From contig NZ_NWSQ01000013.1 in the NCBI RefSeq assembly GCF_002531725.1, positions 150,452 through 214,451 on the forward strand: a stretch of DNA of 64,000 nt, written 5' to 3'. Shown here piece after piece: positions 42,556 to 51,333 of this stretch (position 1 is its first letter; every line of letters starts with the position of its first letter). The DNA is from Rhizobium sp. L43 (GTDB lineage: Bacteria > Pseudomonadota > Alphaproteobacteria > Rhizobiales > Rhizobiaceae). A program made the translations under genes and the position numbers. The notes below the pieces were generated by a model. It searched no databases and was not told the DNA's origin. It saw only the letters and a list, made by a program, of their open reading frames with translations.

Positions 42556-43815
42556 TCAGTTGCCGCCAACCTTGGCCTTGATGTCCTCGTCGATGCGCGC
42601 ATAGGCATCGTCGAGCTTCATTTCGCCGGCGATCACCTGGCTGATGCGGGCGACGATGGCGCTGTAATAGGCGTCGGACCACTTCCAGCCCGGCAGCTTC
42701 ATCGCCGGCGCCGCCGTCTGGCCGGCCGATTCGACGAAGGCCTTCAGCGCCGCCTGCACATGCGGATTGTCGGTCTTAAAGTCCATCTGGCCGGCGGCCA
42801 CGCCCTTATGCGCCGGAATGAACAGGCTGCGCTCGGCGAACTCCTTCTGCACATCGGCACTTGCCAGGTAATCCATGACCTTGGCGACGTCCTTCGGGTT
42901 TTTGGTGTATTTGACGGCGACAAGACCGGCGCCACCCTGCATGCCGGTGCAGGCGACCGTGCCGCAGGGGCTTCCCGCCATCACCCAGTCGAAACTGTCG
43001 CCGATCTTCTGGGCAAAGCCCGAGATCTGCCAGCTGCCGGAGTAGAGATAGGCGAGGCCGCCATTGATGAAGTCTTCGGCGCCGGAGCGGTAGGTGGTGC
43101 CGGCGGCACTCACCCAGACATCCTTGTTGACGGTGCCATCCTCGTTCCACTTGACGAAGCGGCTGAGGAACTCCTTGGCGCCCTGATCGATCGGCGCCGG
43201 TTTGCCGTCGGCGGCGATATAGTTGGCGCCGTAGGAGATATTCGGGCCGGAGACGCGGTGGCCGGAGCGGTCGATCGCCATGGCGAAGACCTTCTGGCTG
43301 TCGGCGACCTTCCTGGCTGCCGCCGCCCAGTCGTCCCAGGTGGCCTTCGGGCCGGGAATTTCAACGCCGGCCTGTTCGAACAGCGTCTTGTTGACGAAGC
43401 CGCCGGTCAGCGTCAGCTGCGTCATGAAGCCGGTGATGGCGTTCGAGCCGTCGGGGCGCATCCAGTCGGCCTGGGCGCCGAAATTATCGTCCCAATATTT
43501 CGCATCGGCGAGAAGAGGGCGAAGATCGAGCCAGTGCTGCGCCTGCGCCTTCAGATTGGTGACGCGGGCGATATCCGGCCCTTGCCCTGCTTCGAGCTGC
43601 ACCGGCAGCTGTTCCTTGACGACGTCGTAGGAGACTTCGTCGAGGATGACGTTGACATCGGGATTGGCCTTGGAGAAGCGCGCCAGCAGATCCTTGACGA
43701 CAGCGCCTTCGCCGCCGTCGGAATACCACATGATGCGCACGTCGCCGGCATGAGCGGCAACGGAACTCAAGAGAACGGCAGCAAAAGCCGCCCCGATCGA
43801 TTTCATTCTGGTCAT
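42556..43815 (-). CDS. CUT1 sugar ABC transporter substrate-binding protein
   Basis: A 419-residue periplasmic sugar-binding protein (SBP_bac_1 family). The chosen ATG gives MTRMKSIGAAFAAVLLSSVAAHA, a signal peptide, with GGAGG five bases upstream; an ATG three codons later is possible. The mature start GDVRIMWYSDGGEGAVVKDLL and the segment LEAGQGPDIARV are typical. Pfam-like family fits oligosaccharide or glycoside binding. The adjacent 840-residue protein suggests the ligand is a carbohydrate that this enzyme processes. Confidence 0.93.
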   Translation of the reverse strand: MTRMKSIGAAFAAVLLSSVAAHAGDVRIMWYSDGGEGAVVKDLLARFSKANPDVNVILDEVSYDVVKEQLPVQLEAGQGPDIARVTNLKAQAQHWLDLRPLLADAKYWDDNFGAQADWMRPDGSNAITGFMTQLTLTGGFVNKTLFEQAGVEIPGPKATWDDWAAAARKVADSQKVFAMAIDRSGHRVSGPNISYGANYIAADGKPAPIDQGAKEFLSRFVKWNEDGTVNKDVWVSAAGTTYRSGAEDFINGGLAYLYSGSWQISGFAQKIGDSFDWVMAGSPCGTVACTGMQGGAGLVAVKYTKNPKDVAKVMDYLASADVQKEFAERSLFIPAHKGVAAGQMDFKTDNPHVQAALKAFVESAGQTAAPAMKLPGWKWSDAYYSAIVARISQVIAGEMKLDDAYARIDEDIKAKVGGN

Positions 43816-43881
43816 TTTCTCCTCCACTTGACCGATGAATTGCTGCGCCCGGCCGGGTCCTCCACCTGCCGGACACGTCGT

Positions 43882-46404
43882 CTATGAGGCGGCGCGCCGA
43901 GGCTGCCTGCCCGATATCTCCAGATGTACCGCTTCTCCCGGCACCGACCAGTCCGAAGGTCTGAGAATACGGTTTTCGGCGCGCACGGTGCCGTCTTCCT
44001 CGAAGACGACATGGCCGTAGTCCGGATCGGTGACGGTCAAGGCGCCCTGCCCGTCACGGCGGGCGGCGAGTGTAGCGAAACGCGTCCGCATGCCGTCGAG
44101 GCCGCCCTCGCGGGTGAGATCGGAGAGACGGACAATCCAGCGACCGTTGCGGCCGGCGAGGCGCAGCTCGACATCCGTCGTCGGGCCGTGCTTCACCGGT
44201 TCGAGCGCGCCGTTGCCGATCAGCAGCGCAAGCCCGTCGCCGGATCGGGCCAGCGCCAGATTGCCGTCGACCACCCTCTCATCGAAGGCTTCGAGCGGGA
44301 ACCAGGCATGGGTGAAATCCGGCTGGCCCTCGAGGATGTCGAAATCGAGGATCGCCAGATCGCGATACTGATGCACGCGCGGCAGCGTTCCGCAGCCGCC
44401 CCAGAAGCTCGGCCGGCCGTAGCCGAACTGGATGGTTTCGCCGGGATGGTTGATCCAGATCTGTGCTTCCGGCCGCTGACCCAGGCGCAAATGCAGCACC
44501 GTCTCCTGATAGCCCCAGGCGCCGGGGCGATAATGGGCGATGGTGCCGAGCGCGGTGTCGCGTGTCTTGTAGTGATAGAGCGCCGCGAAACGGTTCTCGC
44601 CCTGGGAAAAGGTCCATTCCTGGGCGTCGTCGGACTGGTGCGCGGCGATCGCCGCCAACGCTTCTGGAAAGTGCAGGCCGTGGTCGCGGATGCAGACGGC
44701 AAGCTGCGGCAAGGCGTGGACGCGCCGGCCGTACCAGCCGCGGCCCCAGAGCAGGCGGGCGATGGCGGAGAGTTCGACCGAGCGGCCGGGGCGCAGCGTA
44801 TGTTCATAGGAGCGGCCCTGGCTGCCGGTCAGCATGCCATGATGGGCCGAGCGGGCGACGATCTCCATCAGCCGGACGATGCTGGCGCTCGCCCGGGCGC
44901 GGATAATCTCATCCGGCGCGCAGGCGGCCAGCGCCGTCAGGCCTTTGAGGTCGATCGGGAAATAGGGAACGGAATTCCACTCGGCCATTTCCCAGCGCTC
45001 GAAATGATCGAGCCAGGCGCGGACACGCGCCTCGCCGACCTGCATCTGCGCAGCACCGCTGCGGCCGGACCGGACGAAGACGGCATCGGGGAACAGCCTG
45101 CCGCCGAGATAGGCGGCGGTATGGAAGAGAAGCGCGTGGTTTTCGGAGAAATACCACTGAACGTCGTTGCCGGGCTCATCCATCCAGTAGCGGTAATTGA
45201 GCACGGCGTGCTCGATCCTCTGCCGCAGGCCTTGCGACAGCAGATCGCTCCAGCGCGTATAGGCAAAGAGCAGCGGCACCAGCACGAAATCGGCGCAGTC
45301 GTGACAATCCTCGATCACAGGCAGCATGACTGCGATCATCGCCTCGGTCTCCTCGCCGCCCTGCCCTAGAGCGAGGCGCGCGAAGGCGCAGACCGTATCG
45401 GGCTCGGAATGGGCGGCGACCTCGGCCAGCGCCTCGGCAACGCGGTCCTTGAGGGCGGCCGGTGCCTCACCCTGCCGCTCGGGATGACAGATCTCGACGC
45501 CGAGCGTGCGACCGAGCGAAAGCTCGCCTGTTTTGAAGGTGATGCGGAAATGGCGAAAATCGGCCGGCATATCAGCCGAGGGGCCGAGCTCCAGCCTGGT
45601 TGCGCCTTTTTCCAGCGTGAAATCATAGTCGAAGCGCTCGATCGACATGAAGTCGCCTTCGATCTCGACATGGCAGCTCAGCACCACCGGCAGCGGCACG
45701 GGAAACAGGATCGTTACATCTTCGCCGAGATAGGCGGTGCGGTCGAAGCGCATGCCTTCGAGGATTCCCTCCAGCGCATCCGCGTCACCGGCGGCGATCG
45801 GAACGGGAACTGATGTTTCGACCTCCGGCCCGTCGAGATAATCCAGCTGGAAATAGAACCGGGCGTCGCGCTCGGCGAGATCGTCGACATAGATGCGGAT
45901 CTCGTTGGGGCCGGCGACAAGCTCGACCTCGAAGATCTGCTGGGCTTCCAGATTGCGCTCGTAAGGCGCCATGAAGCCCTGCTCGGCGCCATTGACGAAG
46001 AGGATGGCGCCGCCGCAGGTCGACAGGCGAAGCGTGGCACGGCCGGCCGACCGGGCATCGAGGAAGGTGCGCGCCCAGCAGCCGATGCGCGTCGGGCGAA
46101 ACCAGAAGCCGGACAGATCGACACGCGGCGACGCAAAGGGCAGCCACCAGCGGCTAGCCTCGAATTCGGCTGATGGCTGCGGCCGCCGGCCGGAGAAGGA
46201 TTTTTTGAATTCGGTGCGGCAGGGATATTCGTGCGGAATGAAGTTCTTCGTCTTGGTGACGAAGAAAAACGGATCCATGCTGCCTTCCATCGGGCCGTCG
46301 GCGACGTCGTAGCGCTCCTCAGAGAGACGGCCGAGCTGCCAATAGACGATCGGGGCTTGCTTCGCGGTCTGGCGGCGGAGATGGGATTGCTGCTCGGCGG
46401 CCAT
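43882..46404 (-). CDS. uncharacterised 840-residue protein, possible (alpha/alpha)-barrel carbohydrate-active enzyme
   Basis: Not recognised as a named family. No signal peptide is seen, so it is probably cytosolic. Three parts are visible: a beta-rich N-terminal region (about residues 50-310) with a segment LRLSTCGGAILFVNGAEQG that recalls jelly-roll sugar-binding domains; a helix-rich middle (about 315-640); and a beta-rich C-terminal part (about 650-840). The middle holds possible active-site clusters: FSENHALLFHTAAYLGG (419-435), AEWNSVPYFP (474-483) and GSQGRSYEHTLRPG (527-540). The layout resembles glycoside hydrolases and polysaccharide lyases built on helical toroids. It is the first gene of a sugar importer operon divergent from a LacI gene, so a role in cleaving the imported sugar is inferred. 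Confidence 0.7.
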   Translation of the reverse strand: MAAEQQSHLRRQTAKQAPIVYWQLGRLSEERYDVADGPMEGSMDPFFFVTKTKNFIPHEYPCRTEFKKSFSGRRPQPSAEFEASRWWLPFASPRVDLSGFWFRPTRIGCWARTFLDARSAGRATLRLSTCGGAILFVNGAEQGFMAPYERNLEAQQIFEVELVAGPNEIRIYVDDLAERDARFYFQLDYLDGPEVETSVPVPIAAGDADALEGILEGMRFDRTAYLGEDVTILFPVPLPVVLSCHVEIEGDFMSIERFDYDFTLEKGATRLELGPSADMPADFRHFRITFKTGELSLGRTLGVEICHPERQGEAPAALKDRVAEALAEVAAHSEPDTVCAFARLALGQGGEETEAMIAVMLPVIEDCHDCADFVLVPLLFAYTRWSDLLSQGLRQRIEHAVLNYRYWMDEPGNDVQWYFSENHALLFHTAAYLGGRLFPDAVFVRSGRSGAAQMQVGEARVRAWLDHFERWEMAEWNSVPYFPIDLKGLTALAACAPDEIIRARASASIVRLMEIVARSAHHGMLTGSQGRSYEHTLRPGRSVELSAIARLLWGRGWYGRRVHALPQLAVCIRDHGLHFPEALAAIAAHQSDDAQEWTFSQGENRFAALYHYKTRDTALGTIAHYRPGAWGYQETVLHLRLGQRPEAQIWINHPGETIQFGYGRPSFWGGCGTLPRVHQYRDLAILDFDILEGQPDFTHAWFPLEAFDERVVDGNLALARSGDGLALLIGNGALEPVKHGPTTDVELRLAGRNGRWIVRLSDLTREGGLDGMRTRFATLAARRDGQGALTVTDPDYGHVVFEEDGTVRAENRILRPSDWSVPGEAVHLEISGRQPRRAAS

Positions 46405-46504
46405 GCTTCAGCCCGCTTGAACCTGAAGACAACAGGCAAAACACCGACGCGTGAACTGGCCGTCAAACCGCATCCTCAAAGCCTCCCTGCTCTGTCGCTT
46501 GTCG

Positions 46505-46590
46505 CGGACACCTCAAGCAATTGTGCATAGGCGTTCCATTTGCGCAATCTGAAAGATTTTTGCATACTGAAGAGGAAGCGAGGAGATGTC
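46505..46590. promoter_or_regulatory. divergent control region between the sugar operon and the LacI gene
   Basis: The gap between the minus-strand sugar operon (start 46404) and the LacI gene (start 46591) must hold both promoters. It contains an 8-bp palindrome TTGCGCAA (46540-46547) in A/T-rich sequence and nearby TTGTGCAT. A LacI-family operator is expected here, but the site cannot be fixed by eye. Confidence 0.35.
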
Positions 46591-47646
46591 ATGTCAGCGG
46601 AGCAGAAAAAAGGCAGGCGCACACGCCTCGACGACATCGCCGCCCGATGCGGCGTCTCGATCAGCACGGTCTCCCGCGCGCTCGCCGGTGAAAAGGGCGT
46701 CAGGCCCGAGATCCGCAAGCTGGTGCTGGAAACGGCAAGCGCGGTCAGCTACGCGCTGCCGGCCAGTGTCGCCGGCAAGAAGGTCATGCTCGTCGCCTCC
46801 GGCGCGGCGATGATCGACTATGTCCGCAACCAGTTCACCCTCTACGTGCTCGAAGGATTGAACGCGCGCGCCGCCGCCCTCGGCATCGAGGTGGCGATGC
46901 GCCCGGTCGCCGACAACGGTGACGAAGCGCGCGTCGTCGCCGAGATGCGGGACGATCCGAGTTTCGGCGGCATGCTGATCCTGACCGTTGACGATGAGGA
47001 TATGCTGGCGGCGGCCGCCAGCCTCGGAAAGCCTGTCGTGCTCGTCAACAGCGACGATCCCTATATGCGGCTTTCGAGTGTGACGCCCTGCAACCGCTCG
47101 GCCGCCTTCATCGCCGCCGAGCACCTGATCAAATCCGGGCATGAACGCATCCTGTTCATGCTGAGGCCGGGACGGCGAACGATCGAGCGGCGCCTGGAGG
47201 GCTGGCGCGACGCCCTGCAGCACCACGGGCTGAAAGCCGATGCCGACCTGGTGCTGGAGGTCGGCGACTGGCTGCCGGAACTCGGCGCCGAGACCATCAC
47301 CCGGCTCGTCCGCGACAAAGGTCTCTTCTTCACCGCCGTCCTGACAGCGGGCGACAGTCTTGCCAACGGCGCCGTGCGCGGATTGCAGGCGATGGGTTAT
47401 GCCGTGCCGCAGGACATCTCGGTTATGGGCATAGACGACCTGCCGCAGTCGGCCTTTCTCAATCCGCCGCTCTCGACGGTGCATATTCCGATGCGCGAAC
47501 TCGGCGCCACCGCGCTCGATCTGCTGCGCGACATGATGCTCGGCCTTGCGACGCCACGGCGCCGTGTCGAGCTTTCCTGCCATCTCGTCGAAAGGGGTAG
47601 CGTTGCGGCTGTCAGGCGTATGCCTGCTGTGACGGAGGGGCGTTGA
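46591..47646 (+). CDS. LacI-family transcriptional regulator
   Basis: A 351-residue regulator beginning MSAEQKKGRRTRLDDIAARC with ribosome site GAGGAGATGTC. The N-terminal helix-turn-helix has the LacI signature RLDDIAARCGVSISTVSRALAG (about residues 11-32) and a hinge region ends near 65. The periplasmic-binding-like effector domain spans about 66-345. It is divergent from the importer and 840-residue-protein operon, which it probably represses until the sugar ligand is present. Confidence 0.93.
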   Translation: MSAEQKKGRRTRLDDIAARCGVSISTVSRALAGEKGVRPEIRKLVLETASAVSYALPASVAGKKVMLVASGAAMIDYVRNQFTLYVLEGLNARAAALGIEVAMRPVADNGDEARVVAEMRDDPSFGGMLILTVDDEDMLAAAASLGKPVVLVNSDDPYMRLSSVTPCNRSAAFIAAEHLIKSGHERILFMLRPGRRTIERRLEGWRDALQHHGLKADADLVLEVGDWLPELGAETITRLVRDKGLFFTAVLTAGDSLANGAVRGLQAMGYAVPQDISVMGIDDLPQSAFLNPPLSTVHIPMRELGATALDLLRDMMLGLATPRRRVELSCHLVERGSVAAVRRMPAVTEGR

Positions 47647-47667
47647 GGATTCTGTGCCGGGGGGGCA

Positions 47668-47805
47668 GCCCCTCATCCGGCTGCCGCCACCGACCGGGGT
47701 CGAGCCACTCGTCTCGACCCGTCCTTCGGACCCCCGTAAACGGGGCGAAGGGACCAGGCCGCGAGCTCTCCGAAAGCCTCTCGCAGGGCACGTCCCCTCT
47801 CCCCG
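47668..47805. repeat. RIME-like mosaic intergenic repeat
   Basis: The gap after the LacI gene carries CCCCTCATCCGGCTGCCG (start of one module) and, from about 47696, GGGGTCGAGCCACTCGTCTC followed by CGACCCGTCCTTCGG and CCCCCGTAAACGGGGCGAAGG. The second module also occurs, diverged, at 55799-55833 and 63665-63716. CCCCG and CGGGG around TAAA form a small hairpin. The end of the gap reads CCCCGTTTTTTAT, which may help stop transcription from the LacI gene. Confidence 0.7.
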
Positions 47806-47812
47806 TTTTTTA

Positions 47813-48556
47813 TCAAGCCTCCATAAAGCTCGCTTCGAACAGTTCCCGCGCATAGGCATCATGCGTAACGCCGGCCTGCAGATCTGCTTTGGTGAGCTCA
47901 TCGACGAAGCAACCGTTCTTCATGATCAGCACCCGGTCGCACATATGGGCGATGACAGCGAGGTCGTGGCTGACGAGCAGATAGGTCAGCCCTTTTTCCT
48001 CGCGCTGATCGGCAAGCAGGTTGAGGATTTCGGCCTGGACCGAGACGTCGAGCGCCGAGGTCGGCTCGTCGAGCAACAGGATGGGCGGCGACAGGATCAG
48101 GGCCCGGGCGATTGCCACCCTCTGCCGCTGGCCGCCGGAAAGCTCATGCGGAAAACGGTTTGCGAAGCTTGCCGGCAGCCCCACCTGGATCAAGGCTCTT
48201 TCGACCTTCAACCAGATATCGGCATGGCCCATGGAGCGTAGCGGTTCGGCCAAGGCGGTGCCGATACGATGGCGCGGATGCAGGGATCCGTATGGGTCCT
48301 GAAACACCATCTGGGCGAATTTCAGCTCTTCGCGGGAGCGCTTCTTGCCGATCGGTTTGGCGCCAAGCTCGATCTGGCCGGTCCAGCCGGCCTCCATGCC
48401 GGCGAGACACCGCAGCACCGTCGATTTGCCACATCCGGATTCACCGACAATGCCAAGGGTCTCGCCCTCATTAACCTGAAAACTGATGCCCCTGACGACA
48501 TGGTTGCTTGATTTGCCGGAGGCAAAGACGACATCGAGGTCACGCACATTGATCAT
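47813..48556 (-). CDS. peptide-type ABC transporter ATP-binding protein (DppF/OppF type)
   Basis: A 247-residue ATPase. Walker A is GESGCGKSTVLRCLAG, the signature ELSGGQRQRVAIARALI, Walker B ILLLDEPTSALD and the H-loop VSHDLAVIAHM. The segment QDPYGSLHPRHRIGTALAEPL is the typical DppF/OppF stretch. It lacks the usual C-terminal oligopeptide-transporter extension with Cys-rich iron-sulphur motif seen in longer DppF proteins. It overlaps the DppD-type gene by four bases and is the last gene of the operon. Confidence 0.93.
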   Translation of the reverse strand: MINVRDLDVVFASGKSSNHVVRGISFQVNEGETLGIVGESGCGKSTVLRCLAGMEAGWTGQIELGAKPIGKKRSREELKFAQMVFQDPYGSLHPRHRIGTALAEPLRSMGHADIWLKVERALIQVGLPASFANRFPHELSGGQRQRVAIARALILSPPILLLDEPTSALDVSVQAEILNLLADQREEKGLTYLLVSHDLAVIAHMCDRVLIMKNGCFVDELTKADLQAGVTHDAYARELFEASFMEA

Positions 48557-49398
48557 TGCGCCGTCTCCAGATCGAGTTTCGTCCTGTCGAGAACCGCAAG
48601 CCGGCGAACCGGATTCCTGGGGTCGGGCAGCGCAGCGATCAGCCCGCGGGTATAGGGATGGCGGGCGTCCTCGAGACGGGTAAGCGTCTCAACGATCCGG
48701 CCGGCATACATGACGATGATGCGCTCGCAAAAGGCTGCCACCATGCGAATGTCGTGGCTGATCAACAGCAGTCCGGAATTGTTCTCGCGCACCAGTTCAT
48801 CGAGCAGCAGCAGCACGTCCTTGCGAACGCTGACATCGAGCGCCGAGGTCGGCTCGTCGGCGATGACGAGCTTCGGCCGCGCCAGCAACATCATGGCGAT
48901 CATCACGCGCTGGCCCATGCCGCCCGATATCTGGTGGGGATAAAGCGCCATGACCCGGTCCGGATCGCTGATGCGCACGCGCTCCAGCATGGCGCGGGCA
49001 GCCTCATGCGCCTGTTTCTTGTGAAGACCGAGGTGAAGGCGCGCGGCTTCGGCGATCTGCTTGCCAATCGAGAGCACCGGATTCAGCGAATAGCGCGGAT
49101 CCTGCATGATCAGCGCGATGTCCTTGCCGCGTAGCGCTCCCATCTGACGCTCGCTCTTTGAAAGCAATGGATCGCCGCCGAGATCCATGCGTTCGGCCGA
49201 GACCACCGCGGCCGGCGGCAAAAGGCGCATGATGGCGCGACCGGTCGTCGATTTTCCGGAACCGGATTCTCCGACGATGCCGACGCGTTCGCGCCCGACG
49301 TCGAAGCTGACGTTGGAGACGGCGGGCACGGCGCCTCGGCCGAAACGGACGGTCAATCCTTCAACGGAAAGAACGGGCTGCAGATCACGATCTTGCAT
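48553..49398 (-). CDS. peptide-type ABC transporter ATP-binding protein (DppD/OppD type)
   Basis: A 281-residue ATPase. The start is the ATG giving MQDRDLQPVLSVEGLTVRFG; a longer frame to 49488 reads the permease gene out of phase. Walker A is GESGSGKSTTGRAIM, the signature QISGGMGQRVMIAMMLL and Walker B LVIADEPTSALD. HPYTRGLIAALPDP near the C-terminus is the hallmark of the oligopeptide-transporter ATPase family. It overlaps the permease gene by 14 bases. Confidence 0.93.
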   Translation of the reverse strand: MQDRDLQPVLSVEGLTVRFGRGAVPAVSNVSFDVGRERVGIVGESGSGKSTTGRAIMRLLPPAAVVSAERMDLGGDPLLSKSERQMGALRGKDIALIMQDPRYSLNPVLSIGKQIAEAARLHLGLHKKQAHEAARAMLERVRISDPDRVMALYPHQISGGMGQRVMIAMMLLARPKLVIADEPTSALDVSVRKDVLLLLDELVRENNSGLLLISHDIRMVAAFCERIIVMYAGRIVETLTRLEDARHPYTRGLIAALPDPRNPVRRLAVLDRTKLDLETAQ

Positions 49399-50287
49399 GG
49401 CGGGGATCCAAAAGGTCGCGCAGAGCATCTCCGGCGATGTTGAAGGCAAGGCTGGTGAGGAGGATGGCGATACCCGGCATGACGGCAACCCACCAATAAT
49501 CCAGCATGAACTTGCGGCCGCTGGAGATCATCGCGCCCCATTCCGGCGCCGGCGGCTGGGCGCCAAGCCCGAGGAAGCCAAGCGAAGCTGCCGTCAGAAT
49601 GATGCCCGCCATGTTGAGCGTCAGGCGAACGATGACCGACGGGACGCACATCGGTGCGATATAGAGGAGAAGAATGCGCATCGGCGAGGCGCCATAAAGG
49701 CGGGCGGCGACCACATAATCGGCGTTTCTGACGACAAGCGCCTCGGCGCGCGCGAGCCTCGCAATCGGCGGCCATGCGGTCAACGAGATCGCGATGATTG
49801 CCGTGGTCAAGCCGGCGCCGAGTGCCGCAGCAAAAGCCAGAGCCAGAATCAGCGACGGAAAAGACAGAACGATATCGGTGGCGCGCATCAACATCGCATC
49901 GGTGCGGCCTCCGAAGAAGCCGGCAACGACGCCGATCAACAGGCCGATCGGCCCGACGATCAAGGAGATCGACAGCACGGTCTGGATGGTGATGCGCGTG
50001 CCGAAGATGAGGCGGCTCAAGATGTCACGGCCGAATTCGTCCGTGCCCGCCAGATGCGCGAGGCTCGGCGGCTGCAAGGCATCGCCAAGCGCCTGTATCG
50101 CCGGATCGTATGGCGCCAGGAGCGGCGCGAAGATTGCGATCAAGCAAAGCAGACCGAGGATGACGAACCCTCCAAGACCAAGCGGCTCGGCCGCCAATTT
50201 GCGGCCGGCGCGCGCAAACGACGCCGCAATACGGGTCGACACACTTGGAGGGCGGATCTGAATCTCGCTGCGGATAACGTCGCTCAT
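49385..50287 (-). CDS. peptide-type ABC transporter permease (DppC/OppC type)
   Basis: A 300-residue permease. The N-terminal cytosolic tail is followed by a helix at about 37-57 (GLGGFVILGLLCLIAIFAPLL) and the conserved GTDEFGRDILSRLIFGTRITI. The EAA loop reads EALVVRNADYVVAARLYGASPMRILLLYIAP. Start and stop overlap neighbouring genes by a few bases, so the four transport genes are co-translated. Confidence 0.93.
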   Translation of the reverse strand: MSDVIRSEIQIRPPSVSTRIAASFARAGRKLAAEPLGLGGFVILGLLCLIAIFAPLLAPYDPAIQALGDALQPPSLAHLAGTDEFGRDILSRLIFGTRITIQTVLSISLIVGPIGLLIGVVAGFFGGRTDAMLMRATDIVLSFPSLILALAFAAALGAGLTTAIIAISLTAWPPIARLARAEALVVRNADYVVAARLYGASPMRILLLYIAPMCVPSVIVRLTLNMAGIILTAASLGFLGLGAQPPAPEWGAMISSGRKFMLDYWWVAVMPGIAILLTSLAFNIAGDALRDLLDPRHARS

Positions 50288-51312
50288 CGGGCCGCCTCCC
50301 GCATGCGCGGATCAAAGACGGCGTAAGCGACGTCGGCCAGGAAGTTCAACAGCATGAAAATGAATCCCACAATGATGGTGCCGGCGACGATGGCGTTCAT
50401 GTCGCCGATCATCAGCGCATTCGTCATGTACTGGCCGATGCCCGGCCAGGAGAAGACGATCTCGGTCACGACGGCGCCTTCGAGAAGCCCACCATAGGAA
50501 ATGGCCAGGATGGTGATCAGCTGCACGGCAATGTTCGGCAGGACATGGCGCAAGATCGTGCCGGTCGGGCTGACGCCCTTGGCCCGGGCGGCGATGACGT
50601 AATCCTGGCTCAGCTGCTCCAGGGTGAAACTGCGTGTCATGCGGGTGATGTAGGCCATCGCCGCATAGGCAAGGATGACGGCGGGAAGAATGATGTGGCC
50701 AAGGGCATTCCAGAAGATTTCGGTCTCGCCCTGCAGCAGGCTGTCGATCAGCAACAGGCCGGTTCTCGGCGTGACGAGGCCTTCGTAGAAGACATCGATC
50801 CTGCCCGGGCCGCCGACCCAATTGAGGCCGGCATAGAAGATGACCAGCCCGACGATGCCGAACCAGAAGACCGGGATCGAATGGCCGACGAGCGCGACCA
50901 CCCGGGCGGTCTTGTCGATCAGGCTGTCGCGAAACAGGGCTGCGGTGAGCCCGAGCGGAACACCGACGAAGGTGGAAATGATCACCGCCAGCGTCGCGAG
51001 TTCGAATGTTGCCGGAAACGCCTGGGCAAGGTCCGAAGAGACGGGATTGCCGGTGAGGACGGCAGTGCCGAAATCACCATGCGCCAGCCCATAGAGATAG
51101 AGGAAAAACTGCTGGTAGATCGGCAGGTCGAGCCCCAGGCGCGCCCGCATCGCCGCATAGGCGGCGGGATCGGCGAGCTCGCCGACGATCGCGCCGACCG
51201 GATCGTTGGGCAAGATGCGGCCGATCACGAAGGTGACACAGAGGAGGATGAACAGGCTGACCAGCAAATGCGCCAGGCGTCGGCCAAATTCGGCTACGGA
51301 GAGTTCCTTCAT
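50284..51312 (-). CDS. peptide-type ABC transporter permease (DppB/OppB type)
   Basis: A 342-residue permease with a first helix at about 11-31 and the conserved RLGLDLPIYQQFFLYLYGLAHGDFG. The coupling loop is RSFTLEQLSQDYVIAARAKGVSPTGTILRHVLPN. The C-terminal helix is long (NAIVAGTIIVGFIFMLLNFLADVAYAVFDPRMR), as is usual in DppB. It lies 21 bp after the binding-protein gene and overlaps the DppC-type gene by four bases. Confidence 0.93.
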   Translation of the reverse strand: MKELSVAEFGRRLAHLLVSLFILLCVTFVIGRILPNDPVGAIVGELADPAAYAAMRARLGLDLPIYQQFFLYLYGLAHGDFGTAVLTGNPVSSDLAQAFPATFELATLAVIISTFVGVPLGLTAALFRDSLIDKTARVVALVGHSIPVFWFGIVGLVIFYAGLNWVGGPGRIDVFYEGLVTPRTGLLLIDSLLQGETEIFWNALGHIILPAVILAYAAMAYITRMTRSFTLEQLSQDYVIAARAKGVSPTGTILRHVLPNIAVQLITILAISYGGLLEGAVVTEIVFSWPGIGQYMTNALMIGDMNAIVAGTIIVGFIFMLLNFLADVAYAVFDPRMREAAR

Positions 51313-51333
51313 GATCGGCTTACCCTGGGAGTC

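Noticed and set aside
43924..45369. 481-codon plus-strand frame opposite the 840-residue protein
   Set aside because: It is antisense to a frame that has operon context and protein-like composition. The plus-strand reading is Ala/Gly/Arg-rich with no motif.
47640..47812. Repeat-filled gap considered as a CRISPR or insertion-sequence remnant
   Set aside because: There are no regularly spaced identical repeats and no transposase or terminal inverted repeats. The modules match the mosaic intergenic repeats seen elsewhere in the window.
46594..47901. 435-codon minus-strand frame opposite the LacI gene
   Set aside because: It is antisense to a clear LacI-family gene and extends into a repeat, which is typical of a non-coding frame.
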